DNA of 64,000 bases from Trichosphaerium sp. ATCC 40318 (taxonomy: Eukaryota; Discosea; Flabellinia; Trichosidae): NCBI GenBank assembly GCA_038496445.1, contig JALMLS010000015.1, forward strand, positions 186,001 to 250,000, read 5' to 3'. Each line of letters begins with the position of its first letter. Within the stretch, counting starts at the first letter, position 1. This document shows positions 14,701-26,125 of the stretch, piece by piece. The notes beneath the pieces were generated by a model. That model worked only from the letters and a program-made list of their open reading frames with translations. It was not told where the DNA came from and did no database searches. The translations under genes and the position numbers were made by a program.

Positions 14701-15361
14701 GACATTGGTTGTCCTTATCAGAGAGATGAGTTGCTAATATAGACTTGAAGACTAACCTTTTGCCTAACACCTCTTTGAGCTCCTCTACAGTACATAGCGG
14801 TTCTCCTTCCGAAATAACAAACGTGACACATTCAGTAGCCTGAACCCTGAAGTAAGTAACATGTGCGTACACGGGGAAGGCGATGAGCCATCGCTCCGCA
14901 TCCATCGAAGAACGTACCGTGAGTTTTTTAAGCGCTTCTTCAGACAAGAGCGTATTTATGGCTTCCGTTGATCTTTGGTTTATCAATTGTACTCTAGGGT
15001 TGTATGTGTGCAAGTCTAGTGATAATAGAAGCAATCCGCCTCTAGCGACACGTTCATTAAAGCCGTAAACTTTATGAAACGCGTGTAACCGCTTAGGAGT
15101 GTCTAGAGGTAGTTTGACATCATTTAACGCGTTTACATATTGCCAATAGGAAACATCCGACACGTCAGCGTAAAATTCACTACACCAGTTAAGCGCCTAC
15201 GCTTGACAAACGCTTTTGTACCCTGCTTCAAGTTGTTTAGGATAGTCTGGCCATGTTGTCTCCATTGTGGCGTCAATCTTTATATTTCGACGTGCCTGCG
15301 TGACTGGCACCAAGCACGAGAAAATACAAGCGACTGTTAACAATCGTTGCAAAAACTCCAT
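8796..15361 (-). CDS. UGGT: UDP-glucose:glycoprotein glucosyltransferase
   Basis: Many-exon gene for the ER folding sensor that reglucosylates misfolded N-glycoproteins so that lectin chaperones rebind them. It starts at ATG 15361 with a signal peptide ([20 protein letters not shown], cleavage after TQA), followed by the long thioredoxin-like sensor region. The GT24 catalytic domain lies at about 8.8-10.1 kb: [31 protein letters not shown] (the DxD-type metal/UDP-glucose site), [40 protein letters not shown]. Two more 3' exons follow [21 protein letters not shown], then [17 protein letters not shown] to the stop at 8796. The C-terminus (KKSASS) lacks an obvious KDEL-type ER signal. A Lys/Glu-rich linker ([15 protein letters not shown]) precedes the catalytic domain. 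Identification is certain; many internal exon edges were not checked. Confidence 0.95.
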
Positions 15362-15566
15362 TGTGACCTTCAATTAGCGCCACTCACGTGTTAAAGGTTT
15401 ACTAAGAGTGCTACCCTTGTCAGGGAGATAGTATGTCTGATTTACAACCACTTAACAAGCGAAGTATTAAGTAAGCCTTCTTTATGTTTGTTTTTTTTTT
15501 ACTATTAAGCACAGCGCGATACAAAAAAATTTGCTGTGTAAAACTTTACTGTCAGTTTTATTTTAA

Positions 15567-16871
15567 CTAAGTCTTCCATACGTAGTTCAAACCAGCCATG
15601 GTGTACTCGTACACTAGGGTGAGATCGTAAGTGTCAAAAAAAGTGTAATAAAAAAATATTAAAAGGAGGCGTACAAGTAAACACAATGGCGACATCTGCA
15701 CAAACTCGCATGAGACGAGCTCCTGTTCCTTTATAGAAAGCCATAGGACCCTAAACAAATAAGTACAAGGTGGTTTACGATTGACGTTTGTCCGCAACAT
15801 ACCTCGTTCTTAAAAATCTGAACGCAACAATCAATAGGTCCCTTGTAATTCTTGGCTTCCAAACCCTGCATACGCGTTTTAACTACGTCAATAGGTGTAT
15901 TACCCAACACAGACGCTCCACCAGCAACAGCACCGGCAAACATGGTTTCCCATGGTGGTTTCAAGTCACTAGAGAGAATTTAAGAAGCGAACGAAAAAAA
16001 AAATTCGAAAACAAAATTTTCCGGAATAAATTGGAAGCTGTAGGAAAAAGTCTAAAAACTACTTACCGCTGTTGATCACCTTTGAGCCATTCACCGACCT
16101 TCTTGTAGACATAGAAACGGATCATTTGATTGGTACCTTGCTTCAAAATTGTAGGAAACAAGCCCTTGTAAGTTCCAGCGATACCTTCTTCTTTTATTAT
16201 TGTTGAAACGCCGTGAACGAAACCTTTGTAGCGAGGGGTTCTGAGGGTCTGGTCGTGGATGAATTTAACTTTAATAGTTTCCATAGGTGTCACAGCGAAA
16301 ATGGCTTCTGTTACACCAGCACCAAGACCGCAAAGGAGTTGTTGACCGTCAGTAAGGTCTTTTCCTGTATTACCAACAACCAAGTTGCGAAACATTTCAA
16401 ATCCTCCAAAACGCACTGCGACTTTAGGGATAGACATCCAAAAGAGGGGTGAAAGCCCTTTGTACAAGCCAAAAAAACCGTACTCTTTAACTGTCATTTG
16501 CTAATAAATTAGTGAGGTCAGTTATCGTTGAGTTTACGTACGGCACAGTGTATAATACCATTGTACTTTGGGGTTCCACGCGCTTGGAGCTGAAGTTGGG
16601 TTTTAACACTATACCAAGTAAGTGGCGAGATTGTGGCTGTGTATGAGCGCAATTGCTAAATAAGACTCTCGTGTACACGAGTAACGTACTATTCGGTAGG
16701 GAATGTGATGCATATTTCGATACCCCCAGCGATACCGCCTGCAATGATAGCCTTTCCAAGGTGTTTCTGCTTTCCCTTTCCAGGACCATGAAGGTTGTCA
16801 GGCAATACGTCTACAGCGCGCCCATATGGCGTAAGAGGTAGCGGTTTTTGACCAAAGTATCTCGAAAACAT
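15567..16871 (-). CDS. SLC25A1: Mitochondrial tricarboxylate (citrate) carrier
   Basis: Six-exon member of the mitochondrial carrier family, about 300 residues with three tandem transmembrane pairs. Start ATG 16871 ([13 protein letters not shown]). Repeat 1: [20 protein letters not shown] then VKTQLQLQ. Repeat 2: [20 protein letters not shown] then [10 protein letters not shown]. Repeat 3: [19 protein letters not shown] then VVKTRMQG. These are the PxE/PxD matrix-gate motifs, and the tail ends ...LNYVWKT. The pattern, especially FPTEYVKTQLQL and [13 protein letters not shown], matches citrate carriers that exchange citrate for malate across the inner membrane, feeding cytosolic acetyl-CoA. 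All introns fit with GT-AG borders (for example ending before 15604). Substrate comes from family resemblance. Confidence 0.93.
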
Positions 16872-17297
16872 TTCTTGCCACCTCAGCTCACAAAGCGTCA
16901 AAAGGACTTATCAACATGACTTTAAGCAGACTATTTCAGGTTACAAACAGCGTATTTTTACTCACTAAGCTTCTCGGAGTTCTTTTTAGTGTACTGCAAG
17001 TAATTATAGAAGGGTTACATTATTTTTTACTATTTGAGTAATGCCTGCTCATCTATTAGCCTGTTTTTGGTTACCGATGCGTGTAAATGCGCTTTGGGAG
17101 GTTTTAAAAGGTGTATTGTAACTGCCGTACGAAGAGCGAATTCCACTTGATTGTACACATCAATTTGTGGTAGTTACGAATGTCAGTTGAGGCGTTTAAC
17201 GTTTTCATCCGCTAAATTTGCTTTCGCTGTCAAAATCTGGTTTTCAAAACTTCACACATTCAACAAAGTACAACGCATGATTTTTTAGAGTTATACG
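16872..17297. other. Divergent promoter region
   Basis: About 425 bases between the start codons of the carrier (minus) and the ATG11/FIP200 gene (plus). It must hold both promoters. I see no TATA box, repeat or RNA gene that I would defend. Confidence 0.5.
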
Positions 17298-20200
17298 ATG
17301 GAATCAAACGTTGTTAGAGTCAATCTGGTGCTCGTAGGTCGAGTGATCGACGTACAAGCATCAAAGGCTACAAGGTATTGTACTGTAGGTTTTTCTCGCT
17401 GCGCCTGACGTATTTTTAACCAGAGTGGATTCTCTCAAGTATGATCTGTTCAGAAGCACTGAAATACCTCAAACGGATCAAATATTACTCTGCGATTCGC
17501 GTAAGATTGAACCCAATGGTTCGATGCAAGATTACGGCCTGCCTTCCTTGGTAATTCACCTCACTGAATTCCGTTGCTTAAATTAACTATGAGTAGCATA
17601 AGATGGTGTATTTATTCGATAAGAGACAATTACATCCCTCCGCAAGAGGTCCTGCGAAAACTCTCATAGAACCTGTAAATCCAAGACGTACGTACCCTCT
17701 ACGCACCAACTGACTGGTTTTCGCCAAAAATACGTAGTTGGGAACGCTCCAATAATCAATACCAATGACACGCCGTGCCTACAAAATTATCGTGTACTTA
17801 CATAGAGTGTAGTTCCATTGAAAACGCGGTTTATTGGTGAACCATCTGACAGCCCACGTATGCGTACCCTGAAAGAGTACCAACATCAATTTTTATACAA
17901 CTTGTCTGTTGTACAGGTGCGTAAAGAGGAACTAGAATTGGCCTAACAGTTTTTTTTATTTTTATTTTTACCGCTACATTTTTTTTTACGTTTACCTGAC
18001 GTTGTTTAGGCTGTATTTGCCGCCAGTAAAGCGAAAAAAATGCTGTGTAAGCAATGTCATGAGGAACAAGCAAATATGGCGAAAGGGCTACAAGCCGCCA
18101 TACGTAACATGGACGTACATCGTGTGTACGTGTTATCGTAGTTGGCTTGATGTTGATATAAATTTGTAACGAAATACTGTAGGAGCACGGAAACAACTTT
18201 GAAATCGTTTAGTTCGTATTTTGAACACCACACTGCTAAGCATAGAAAGTCGCTTGGAGAGTTCAATTCAAACCTAAATTTGGTATTACATTGTAACATC
18301 CATAAGCGAAAACACTAATAATGTCGGTAGCTTGGCGAAACGATACTTGATCCTGCTTTACAAACACCGGAGAGGAAGAAACTTATCGACTACGTGCCAG
18401 CTATTAAGCTTAAAAAATGGCACACGCGATGCAAACAGCAACAAGGTTAGCTAATACAACAAGATCAGTGAGAATAGAACCTAACTTTTTTAGAAAATCT
18501 TGAAAAGCTCTTTTCTTCTGTAAAAAAGCGCATTCAAGACATCAAAATAGAGGTAGAACAGCACAAAAAAGCTATTGAGGCTTCTGTAGAGTACGTGTTT
18601 TATTCCTCCTTTACTTGAAATTATTCTGTCAAACGAGCTCATTTAAATTAGTTTCCGTGTTCAAAGACATAGTATTGATGTAGCAGAGAGTGCAATAAAG
18701 AAAATAGCTCAGTACATTGACACAATAAGCCAAGGTAAGCATGGGATCAATTAAGTCAAAAGAATATTCTTATGCATTAGTAATGATTGATTCTCACTAA
18801 ATTGTTTGATGTTGCGTGTTTGTGTTTTATTCTAATGTCATATAGCGATTGCCAAAGCCCGTGTTGTTATTAGTAGACGAATTGATCCAGATGATGCAGT
18901 ATTAAGGGAGTTTAAAGATATGCTTACCGTTCAAGATAACACAATATTATCAGCAACTCACCTTGACACACAAATCAAGAAAATAGTTTTGGACTTTGCA
19001 GCTGAAAAAGTACGCGTAGCCAGGATGCTTTACGCACAGATTTGGTTTTCCTTGTTGAACTAATATGTACTGACTTTGTTATAGTCTAAATTTGCTGTTT
19101 TCGTGCATAAAAAACTGCAGGCTTCAAGTCGCGTAGCTGATCTTATGGGCACTGTACACAGTAAATTTGTGGCTATTCGTGAAGCCATGTCAAAGCACAG
19201 ACAAGATATGTCCCAATTGGCTTTTGTAGATTGTCTACCAACTACTTACGAAAACTGCGTTACAGAAGTCAGGTACCACGCACCTTTAATGCTCCTGCTC
19301 CTTCTTACTGTTTTTTTTAGGCGGAGGAAAGCTTGGAAGATTGCGCTTATGGCTGAACTTCAAAGGATGCGCGAAACAATAGTTTGTGTCCGAGATAAGG
19401 AGTTGCAGAAGAGAGAGCGATTTTTTAAAAACCATAAACAATACATACCAAAGCCTCTCTTCCCTGGCTTGACAGATTTCCTACCAGAAGTTAAAATAGC
19501 AATAGATGACTTTGATACTTCTTTACCTAATGTAGCACCAGGTACGTTTTTTTTTTTGCTTACTCTACAATTTCGGTGAATGGGATAAATGGCTTACGTG
19601 TCTTTTTTGTAGGCGATGATGTTGCTATTGATTTTAGCTGTGTACCTCCTACTGATCACAATGCATCTGGTGAGTCGTCCCTTGCGCTTACAAAAAATCT
19701 TCGCGATGACCTTGCCAAACAAGAGAAAAGCGCTGCTTTGGCTCAAACAGAACTTGTAAAGAAAGAAGCGCGTATTGCCTCTCTTGAAAGTGAGCTCATG
19801 GAATACAAAGAAAAAGCAAAGGTAACCATTTAAAAAACCGAAAACCGGACCTTCTCCTTTGCCTTACTTGTTTTTACGTTAACCTAATATCGTAAAAGGG
19901 CTATCAAACACGTGTTAGTGATCTAGAAGCTAAGCATGCGACGATATACCAGAGCTTTATGGATTCTCAGCACAACTTACAATTATTTCAAGAACAACAA
20001 CAGAACGAGTTGGATGCCAGCGCTATTTTCAAGGTTAGTAACCTGTCTGTAACCTCTTCTTTTTCTTTATTTTGTTGTAACAAAAACTGACTTGTTGTGG
20101 TATAGGAGACCGCCAAGGAAGCCGAGGAAAAGTTGAAAAAGCAAGAGGAGATTCTTGCTGAAAGAGAGCGTCTATTGGCTGAGAAAAACGAAAAAATTAA

Positions 20201-22493
20201 CTCTCTTGAAACCTCAGTTGTACAAACAGAAGAGAAGTATGCTGCTATGGAAAAGAGTGCCCAAGACCGCCTGGAAGCGCTTGAAATAGCGAAGAAAAAG
20301 GCAGCTGTACGTTTAGAGTTTTATCAAGAAAAGTTTTTTCGATTTTATTGTTTGGTGCTTATTGACTTGGGATAGGAGCTTGAAGAAAAGCTTATTAAAA
20401 CAGCAGAACTTCACCAAAATACTACAGGAGATAAGAACCAGTTAGAACAATCTCTGATTGTACAAAACAAAGAATCAGATGAGTTACGAATGAAGCTTAT
20501 TGGAGTTGAAAAAGAGGTAAACAAATGAACTTTTTTTTCTTTTTCTTCTCTTCTTGCTTTTTGCGCGAGTTTGTTGATGAAATTAATGGTTTTATTTAGA
20601 AAGAAGAAGCTGAGAATAGCTTGATGGAATCTAAGCTCGAACTGAATAGTATCACAGCAGAGATGAAGAAGTTTGAAGAAAAGTTAAAAGCTGCACAAGC
20701 ACAAGCTAAAAAAGCAATTGAAGAGTCCAAAAAGAATGCGTACGCATACAAGAATTATACATCAAAAATATCGCCTCGTCTTTTTTGCTTACTGGTGTCT
20801 AGAGATGCAAAGAGAGCTATTGAAAGAAAGCTTGAGGCTTCTGTTAAAATAGAGGATAGAAAAACTCGTGAGTTAGAGCAAGAGAAGAACCGCTTGAGTA
20901 CAGGTACGTTATCTTCAAAGAACCCAAAACTTTTTTTTTGGAATTTATTTTCTGATTTTGTTTTTTGCATCTCTAGAAATGAATATGCGCGTTGAGAAGA
21001 GTAAATCACTTGAAGCGTCCCTAAAGAAGGAGAAACAAACGGTTTTAACTCATAAAAAGGCAAGTTAACGTCAATCACAGTTGAGAGTTGAAACTGACTT
21101 TTAATTCTTGTATTAGGAACTGAATAAGCTAAAAAAAGACTTACAAAAATCAACAAGAGAACTTAAAAGTCTTACACAAGAAAATGAAAAGCTTAACAAA
21201 AATATTGCTAAATTTCGTGATGAGTTACGTGATGTACAAAGCGAAAAGAGTGGTGTCGAGGAGGAGTTGATCCTAGTCAATTCGTACGTAAAGCCATGAA
21301 CAACATAATTATTTTTCTTTCAACCTCTTTTACGCAAATCCAAGCCTTTTTGTACACTGTGTACTTCTCGTCGATACTTTGACGTCTGAGCTTCTGTTTC
21401 TTTTTTTCAATGCTCTTTCCTTTGCTTGCTTCTTTTGCTAACTTTTGTAAACAGGTCAATAAAGAGAAAGCTTGAGAAGCTTCAACTTGGTCTAGGACTC
21501 AAATTAGACAATTCTGTAGATATAACGTACGTGATGTCATTTTTCTTTTTTTTACTGTCATCAAAAAATCCTGTAAGAGTCAAAATGATGGTAATATTCA
21601 AGACGGGGATGATTACCTGATTATAACCTGAATCCTGACTGCTCTTGATTCATAATTTGTGTATTTTTGGAAGACAAGTTCGCCAAAACAATTTTTTTTT
21701 TCATCGAAATTTCAACCTTTTTTGTGTCTGTTGTTGGTACTAAATGTGTTTTTCTTTGTTTAGTGTCCGTCTTGATGATGTTGTTAACAAATTGAATGAG
21801 TTTGATATACATAAGTTGAAACGTGAGAATGATATGCTTAGAGAAGAGATTATGAGGAGTATAACTTTATTCAATTTCAAGGCTGGTTCTTTGGTTATGT
21901 TTAAGCCTCATGGTAAATTTCATGTTATATTTGCTACTGTAGAGGAACCAAAGTACTTCTTGGATCCTCAATGTAAACAAATATTTAAAAATGTACGTAC
22001 AGGACATTTTTTTCTTTCTTCCCTTTTTTTTTTTTAGTTTTTTTTTTGGGTTACAACGTCACCTGATTGAATAGACAAGTGCATTTTGCTTTTTGTTTTT
22101 TGTTGGCTCTGAGAGTCAGGAGATTTTATAAGCAAGTACTTTTTTTTGGGTTGGCTATAATGTCACCAGTGAATACGTAAAAAAAGTATTTTTTTCAACC
22201 TTTTTTTTGTCTTGTTGTTGTTGTTTATTCGCTTGTATTTTTGTTTAATTATATTGATGGTTTGCTTTAGGAAATTGATAATGGTCTTGTGATCATGGGG
22301 CGTTGTATTTTGTTTGAAAAGAAAGTGGCTGTACGTGATAAAACTATGGAACAAAAACTTTTTTTTTTGTTTGCTTAACAAACATTGACATGTTCTTTTG
22401 TAGAAAGCTGGTAACCAATTTGGTGTACCAACAGATAGTGCTTATGTTACTGTCATGGCTGAAAGAGCTTTTCCGCAACCATCTTCACAGTAA
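17298..22493 (+). CDS. ATG11: Autophagy scaffold ATG11 / FIP200 (RB1CC1) homologue
   Basis: Large many-exon gene. It begins MESNVVRVNLVLVG with a ubiquitin-like N-terminus (VDSLKYDLFRS, TDQILLCDSRKIEPNG, DYGL). A helical part follows at about 17.8-19.8 kb, then long coiled coil (19.6-21.8 kb: many Lys/Glu heptads such as RERLLAEKNEKINSLE). The C-terminus carries the Atg11/FIP200 'claw' signature: FNFKAGSLVMFKPHGKFHV, PKYFLDPQCKQIF, GLVIMGRCILFEKK, NQFGVPTDSAYVTV. FIP200/ATG11 scaffolds the ULK/Atg1 kinase complex, and its claw binds cargo receptors. UBL, coiled coil and claw in this order is diagnostic. Near 17.7-17.8 kb the splice is uncertain (one 122-nt intron preferred over a 21-nt one). 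The last intron-rich part contains long T-runs. Stop at 22491-22493. Confidence 0.85.
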
Positions 22494-22673
22494 GTGAGAG
22501 ATAAGCTTTGACCAAGTTTTGCTAACTTTTTTGCTCTCAAGGTAAAAAAAAATTGTATTTTCTAAAACGAACCAAAAAAGGAAGAAAAAAAAGAGTGTGA
22601 CACTCCCATCGTGTAAAAAAAAATTTGTATTTCTAAGTGCGCATAACTTGATAAAAAACTGTCTGTAATAAAC

Positions 22674-22898
22674 ATGGTATTAACAAAACAAAAAAACACG
22701 TGTCACGTTAATCTAAGACAAGGCCAACTTGGTCAGCTGCTCAAGAAGAGAATCTATTTACAGCAATTACGTGCGACACAGAAATTTGTTGGCAATGATA
22801 CACTTTATAGTCGCCGTAAAGGATTAGCACAGCCTGGTTCTGTTGCTGAAGATGCTCGAAAGTTTAAATCTCATTTGCGTAAAGACTGGTACGACTAA
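22674..22898 (+). CDS. Small basic protein, unknown
   Basis: Single-exon 74-residue ORF with a clear ATG (MVLTKQKNTCHVNLRQ) and stop at 22898 just after DWYD. It is highly basic, with helical segments (GQLGQLLKKRIYLQQLRA; EDARKFKSHLRKDWYD), no signal peptide and no membrane segment. Its size, charge and separate position, same strand as ATG11 and 180 bp downstream, fit a small organellar or ribosome-associated protein. I do not recognise the family. Good codon continuity argues for a real gene. Confidence 0.5.
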   Translation: MVLTKQKNTCHVNLRQGQLGQLLKKRIYLQQLRATQKFVGNDTLYSRRKGLAQPGSVAEDARKFKSHLRKDWYD

Positions 22899-23154
22899 TT
22901 TTTTTTTTTGTTGAATACTATTGACGTTTATTACACAACCGTGTTACAACAAACAGAACTCACCTCAAGCTGTTCTTTTATAATACAAACAACTTTTGGA
23001 CCTGAGAACGCTGGAGTATGTATTTTAAGTTAAAATACCTTTAAAATTGCTACAACCGATTACGACTACTAGTTATAGATGCACAGCATCCTATTTTCGC
23101 TTCACAACAATTTTTAACTACTTACAAGAACTACTAGGTTCAGAAAGAACAAAA

Positions 23155-24221
23155 ATGCAAAAAACAAGCGTTATTTTAGACACTGATATTGGTGATTGGA
23201 TTGATGACACATTTGCTCTTGTGTTTCTCTTAAACAGTCCAGAAGTAGATATAAAACTTATAACTACTTGTTATGGTGATACACTATCACGTGCAAAAGT
23301 TGTAGCAAAGTACTTACAGGCACGTTCCCTAATTCTGTTCAATATCCAAAGTAACATCTTAGCAAACACTAGCACTCTGTATCTTCACGCTTCTTACTTT
23401 GCTCTAGATTGCCAAGAGGGAGGATATACCAGTTGGTGTAGGAGAGAAAAAAACAGGGCTAGACTCAGGATGCCAGTTTCCTTGGGCGTCCTCCTTAGAT
23501 GTTAATAACTACAAAGGAACCATCCATTTGGATGGCGTTGATGCTATTATTAGTACTATTAAAGCTTCTCCTGGTCCTGTCACATTTCTCGCTATTGGTA
23601 GTATGACTAACTTGTCAATTGCTATATCGCGTGCTCCAGAGATAGCCAGTAAGATTATCCTTGTAGTTCAAGCTGGAGCCTTCGGATTTACAAGCCAAAA
23701 AGATTTCTTTGCAAGTTGGAATATTCAGATTGATCTTCAAGCTGCTAAGAATGTATGGAACACACAATGGAAAGATTTCATTATTGTACCATATGATGTT
23801 ACTAAAAGCGTTGTAATCGATGGTGATAATTGGAAACGAATAGTAAGTCATTTGTGAGCCCTTTTTGTAACCTTTTACTAGACATCTTCTCAGAATCCTT
23901 TGACTAAAGCTCTCATTGAGGGTCATTGGACTTTTTCCAAGACTCGCCCAAATTACCCTAATGACAAATGTTATACATTGTTTGATACAGCTGCAGTATT
24001 ACTAGCTATTAATCCAAACTACTTAAAGTACGACTACAGCTCTTTTTCACAAAGAAACAAATGACCTTCCTAACATTGTTTGCTTCAGACCAGAACCTGC
24101 TAAAGTAACACTTGACGATAGTAGTTGTACACATATTTCTGATAGCGGCAAGGAATGCAAAGTGACTAAAAAGTGGGAAGACCTTTCTGGTTTTATTACT
24201 CTTTTATCCGGTAGATTATGA
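23155..24221 (+). CDS. Inosine/uridine-type nucleoside hydrolase
   Basis: Four-exon gene of the IU nucleoside N-ribohydrolase family, which splits ribonucleosides into base and ribose for purine/pyrimidine salvage. The start MQKTSVILDTDIGDWIDDTF contains the family's calcium-binding DTDxGxxxDD motif (with W-I in place of D-D spacing). VTFLAIGSMTNLSIAI follows (near 23580), a core strand and helix of the fold, and the late FDTAAVLLAI segment (near 23980) supplies the conserved D. The protein is about 310 residues, as expected. The first intron (23320-23407) is best read as GC-AG, with donor GCACGT matching the local GTACGT consensus; it joins KYLQ to IAKREDIP in frame. Stop 24219-24221. Substrate specificity cannot be told. 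Confidence 0.88.
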
Positions 24222-24479
24222 GGCTACGTACAATCATTTCCAGTACAAGTTTATTGCTTGGAATACCAACAAACGAAGAGCGAAATTTTGGACAGCTTTT
24301 TTTGTGTAACGGATTCACGTGTTTGTGCCTGAAATAAAAAAGCTTGTCAGTTGTAGACATTTAGCCACAAGCTATACAAATGCTGTACTATTGTGAAGCC
24401 ATGTAGTGCAATGATCAATTGTTTACTTTTTGCGACTTAAAATGCAGAAGCTGCTTCATTTTGATGAACAACCGCACAC

Positions 24480-25184
24480 ATGGACGTCTTACATTCGTAT
24501 TTATCCCGCATATTAAGCCTTCCTGTGGAGATACATCTCCTTATTATTGACTTAGATCATGAAGTGTATATAAAGTGGCCATTACTTTCAAAACATACAG
24601 CAATGACAACAAGATTTGACAATCAGTTAAAAAAACACGGGAAATGGAAAAAAATATTAAAATCGCTTGTTATCATTCAAAGATACTGGAAACACGGTCT
24701 ATCTCATGGAACATATAAGTCTTGGTACGATAATGGACAAATAAGGAAGCAATGCCATTTTCTTGATGGTAAACTAAGCGGTGAATACCTAATATGGCAT
24801 GACAATGGCACTCTAGCAGAGCATAAACATTATGTTGATAATACACTTGAAGGTGAGTATAAGACATGGAGCTCTGATGGTCAATTGTGGGAGCACTATA
24901 ATTTTGTTAATAACAAACTACACGGAGAATACAAGTCTTGGCAACTTTATGGTATTCTATGTAAGCATTGTAGTTATGTCAATGATGAACTAGACGGAGA
25001 GTACAAGAGTTGGTATGCCAATGGTCAAATGGAGGAGAAATGTTACTATGTTGCTGGTAAACGTGAAGGAGAGTCTCGTAAATGGTATAGAGATGGTCAA
25101 CTAAAAAGCCACCATCAATATGTTAGTGGAATCCGTGTTGTTCAGAAGCTTGAAACCAGGGACAGCACGTGCATTCTACTGTAA
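24480..25184 (+). CDS. MORN-like repeat protein, copy 1
   Basis: Single-exon 234-residue protein. Residues 1-60 (LPVEIHLLIIDLDHEVYIKW) resemble a short F-box-like or helical cap. Then come seven or so 23-residue repeats of the form (G/D)EYKSWYxNGQ(L/M)xxxxxYVxxKLxG, i.e. the MORN-related repeat seen in bacterial YwqK-type proteins and in many giant-virus and protist proteins. Examples: GTYKSWYDNGQIRK and GEYKTWSSDGQLWE. A beta-solenoid role in protein or lipid contact is the usual guess. Stop 25182-25184. It is followed at once by a decayed minus-strand relative. A larger paralogue is at 28894. Confidence 0.8.
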   Translation: MDVLHSYLSRILSLPVEIHLLIIDLDHEVYIKWPLLSKHTAMTTRFDNQLKKHGKWKKILKSLVIIQRYWKHGLSHGTYKSWYDNGQIRKQCHFLDGKLSGEYLIWHDNGTLAEHKHYVDNTLEGEYKTWSSDGQLWEHYNFVNNKLHGEYKSWQLYGILCKHCSYVNDELDGEYKSWYANGQMEEKCYYVAGKREGESRKWYRDGQLKSHHQYVSGIRVVQKLETRDSTCILL

Positions 25185-25244
25185 CCCGAAACAATAGAGA
25201 CTATTTTGAATTGGTTCAAGAACACTGTTTTACTAAAAAGAAGT

Positions 25245-25520
25245 TTACAATCTTGTTATGCTCGTTTCTTTTATACATGTGTACAATTCACCATTCTCAT
25301 ACCACTCTATGCATTCTCCATTACATTCATTATGTACATAATAACAATTAATTTTAAGCTACCAATAACGCCCTCTTTGTAATCTCCATGTACATAATGA
25401 GAATGGATTTTTAGTTTACCAATACGGTCCCACACCTTATACTCTCCATGTTGTTTATCGTTTACATAATGAGATTGCTTGATATTGTAGCCAAGATATG
25501 TTGTTGGAGATTCCAGTACA
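25245..25520 (-). pseudogene. Decayed MORN-repeat gene fragment
   Basis: Minus-strand remnant of about three MORN-like repeats. One frame reads IKQSHYVNDKQHGEYKVWD then GKLKIHSHYVHGDYKEG; after a frame shift near 25335-25355 the match continues as YYVHNECNGECIEWYENGEL and ends at TAA (25245). No start codon, cap domain or complete set of repeats is left. It is tail-to-tail with the intact copy at 24480 and may be an inverted-duplication relic. Frame break and repeat identity are seen directly. Confidence 0.7.
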
Positions 25521-25722
25521 ACTTTGAATAGATAACTTCGAAAAAACTGTTTTCAAAAACTTCTGCAAAAACACCTTTGGGTATGACTTTTTTGGAGCGA
25601 TAAAGGCTCGTCCATCAACTTCAGTACACGGTAGTGACTTCTCATTCAATTATTCATTTATTGTTATTTTATTTTACAAATTGTGTTTCTTACCAAAAAA
25701 CGTAAGCGGCACGTGGATATTT

Positions 25723-26125
25723 TTATATTTTTGTTTTCTGTTTATGTCCTTTCTTTTTAAGGGATAATTTTCTCAGCCATCTTCTACTACTTTTACCATG
25801 TTTACCATCCTTTTCATTATGTTCTTCTTCCTGCGCTGGAGGAGTTTCTGCAGGTGCGGTAGGCTTCGACCAATCTGATTGAACTAATGCTTATGAGACT
25901 TTTGAACGTTAAATTGTGGCCACGTGTTCATTGGCACGGAGTGGGGAGTTCAAAAAAAAATTGTAACGTACTGTTATGCTTCGAGTTGAAAATTGTGACG
26001 CAGTCTTCGCAGACTAGCCCAAAACGCTCTACGTTAAGCAAGTCTTCATCAAGGTATAGGCCAAAACATGAGACGCATTCATGCCTGTTTGCAATCTTCA
26101 TTCCTTTGAGCTGGTCAGGCGACAT
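25723..26125 (-). CDS. Small zinc-ribbon-like protein with basic tail
   Basis: Two-exon gene found by splicing. Exon 1 from ATG 26125 reads MSPDQLKGMKIANRHECVSC, then a segment containing FGLYLDEDLL and VCEDC. The two CxxC pairs 24 residues apart (CVSC...CEDC) look like a zinc ribbon or treble clef. A GTACGT intron (about 25890-25970) joins in frame to exon 2: DWSKPTAPAETPPAQEEE, then a Lys/Arg-rich end (SSRRWLRKLSLKKKGHKQ). The stop is at 25723. It could be a small nucleic-acid-binding or adaptor protein, but no family is recognised. Part of exon 1 was open in the opposite strand too, which I regard as a shadow. Confidence 0.55.

Noticed and set aside
17780-17815. A 21-nt intron in the ATG11 gene
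   Set aside because: A single 122-nt intron with GTACGT donor gives the same frame and normal size.
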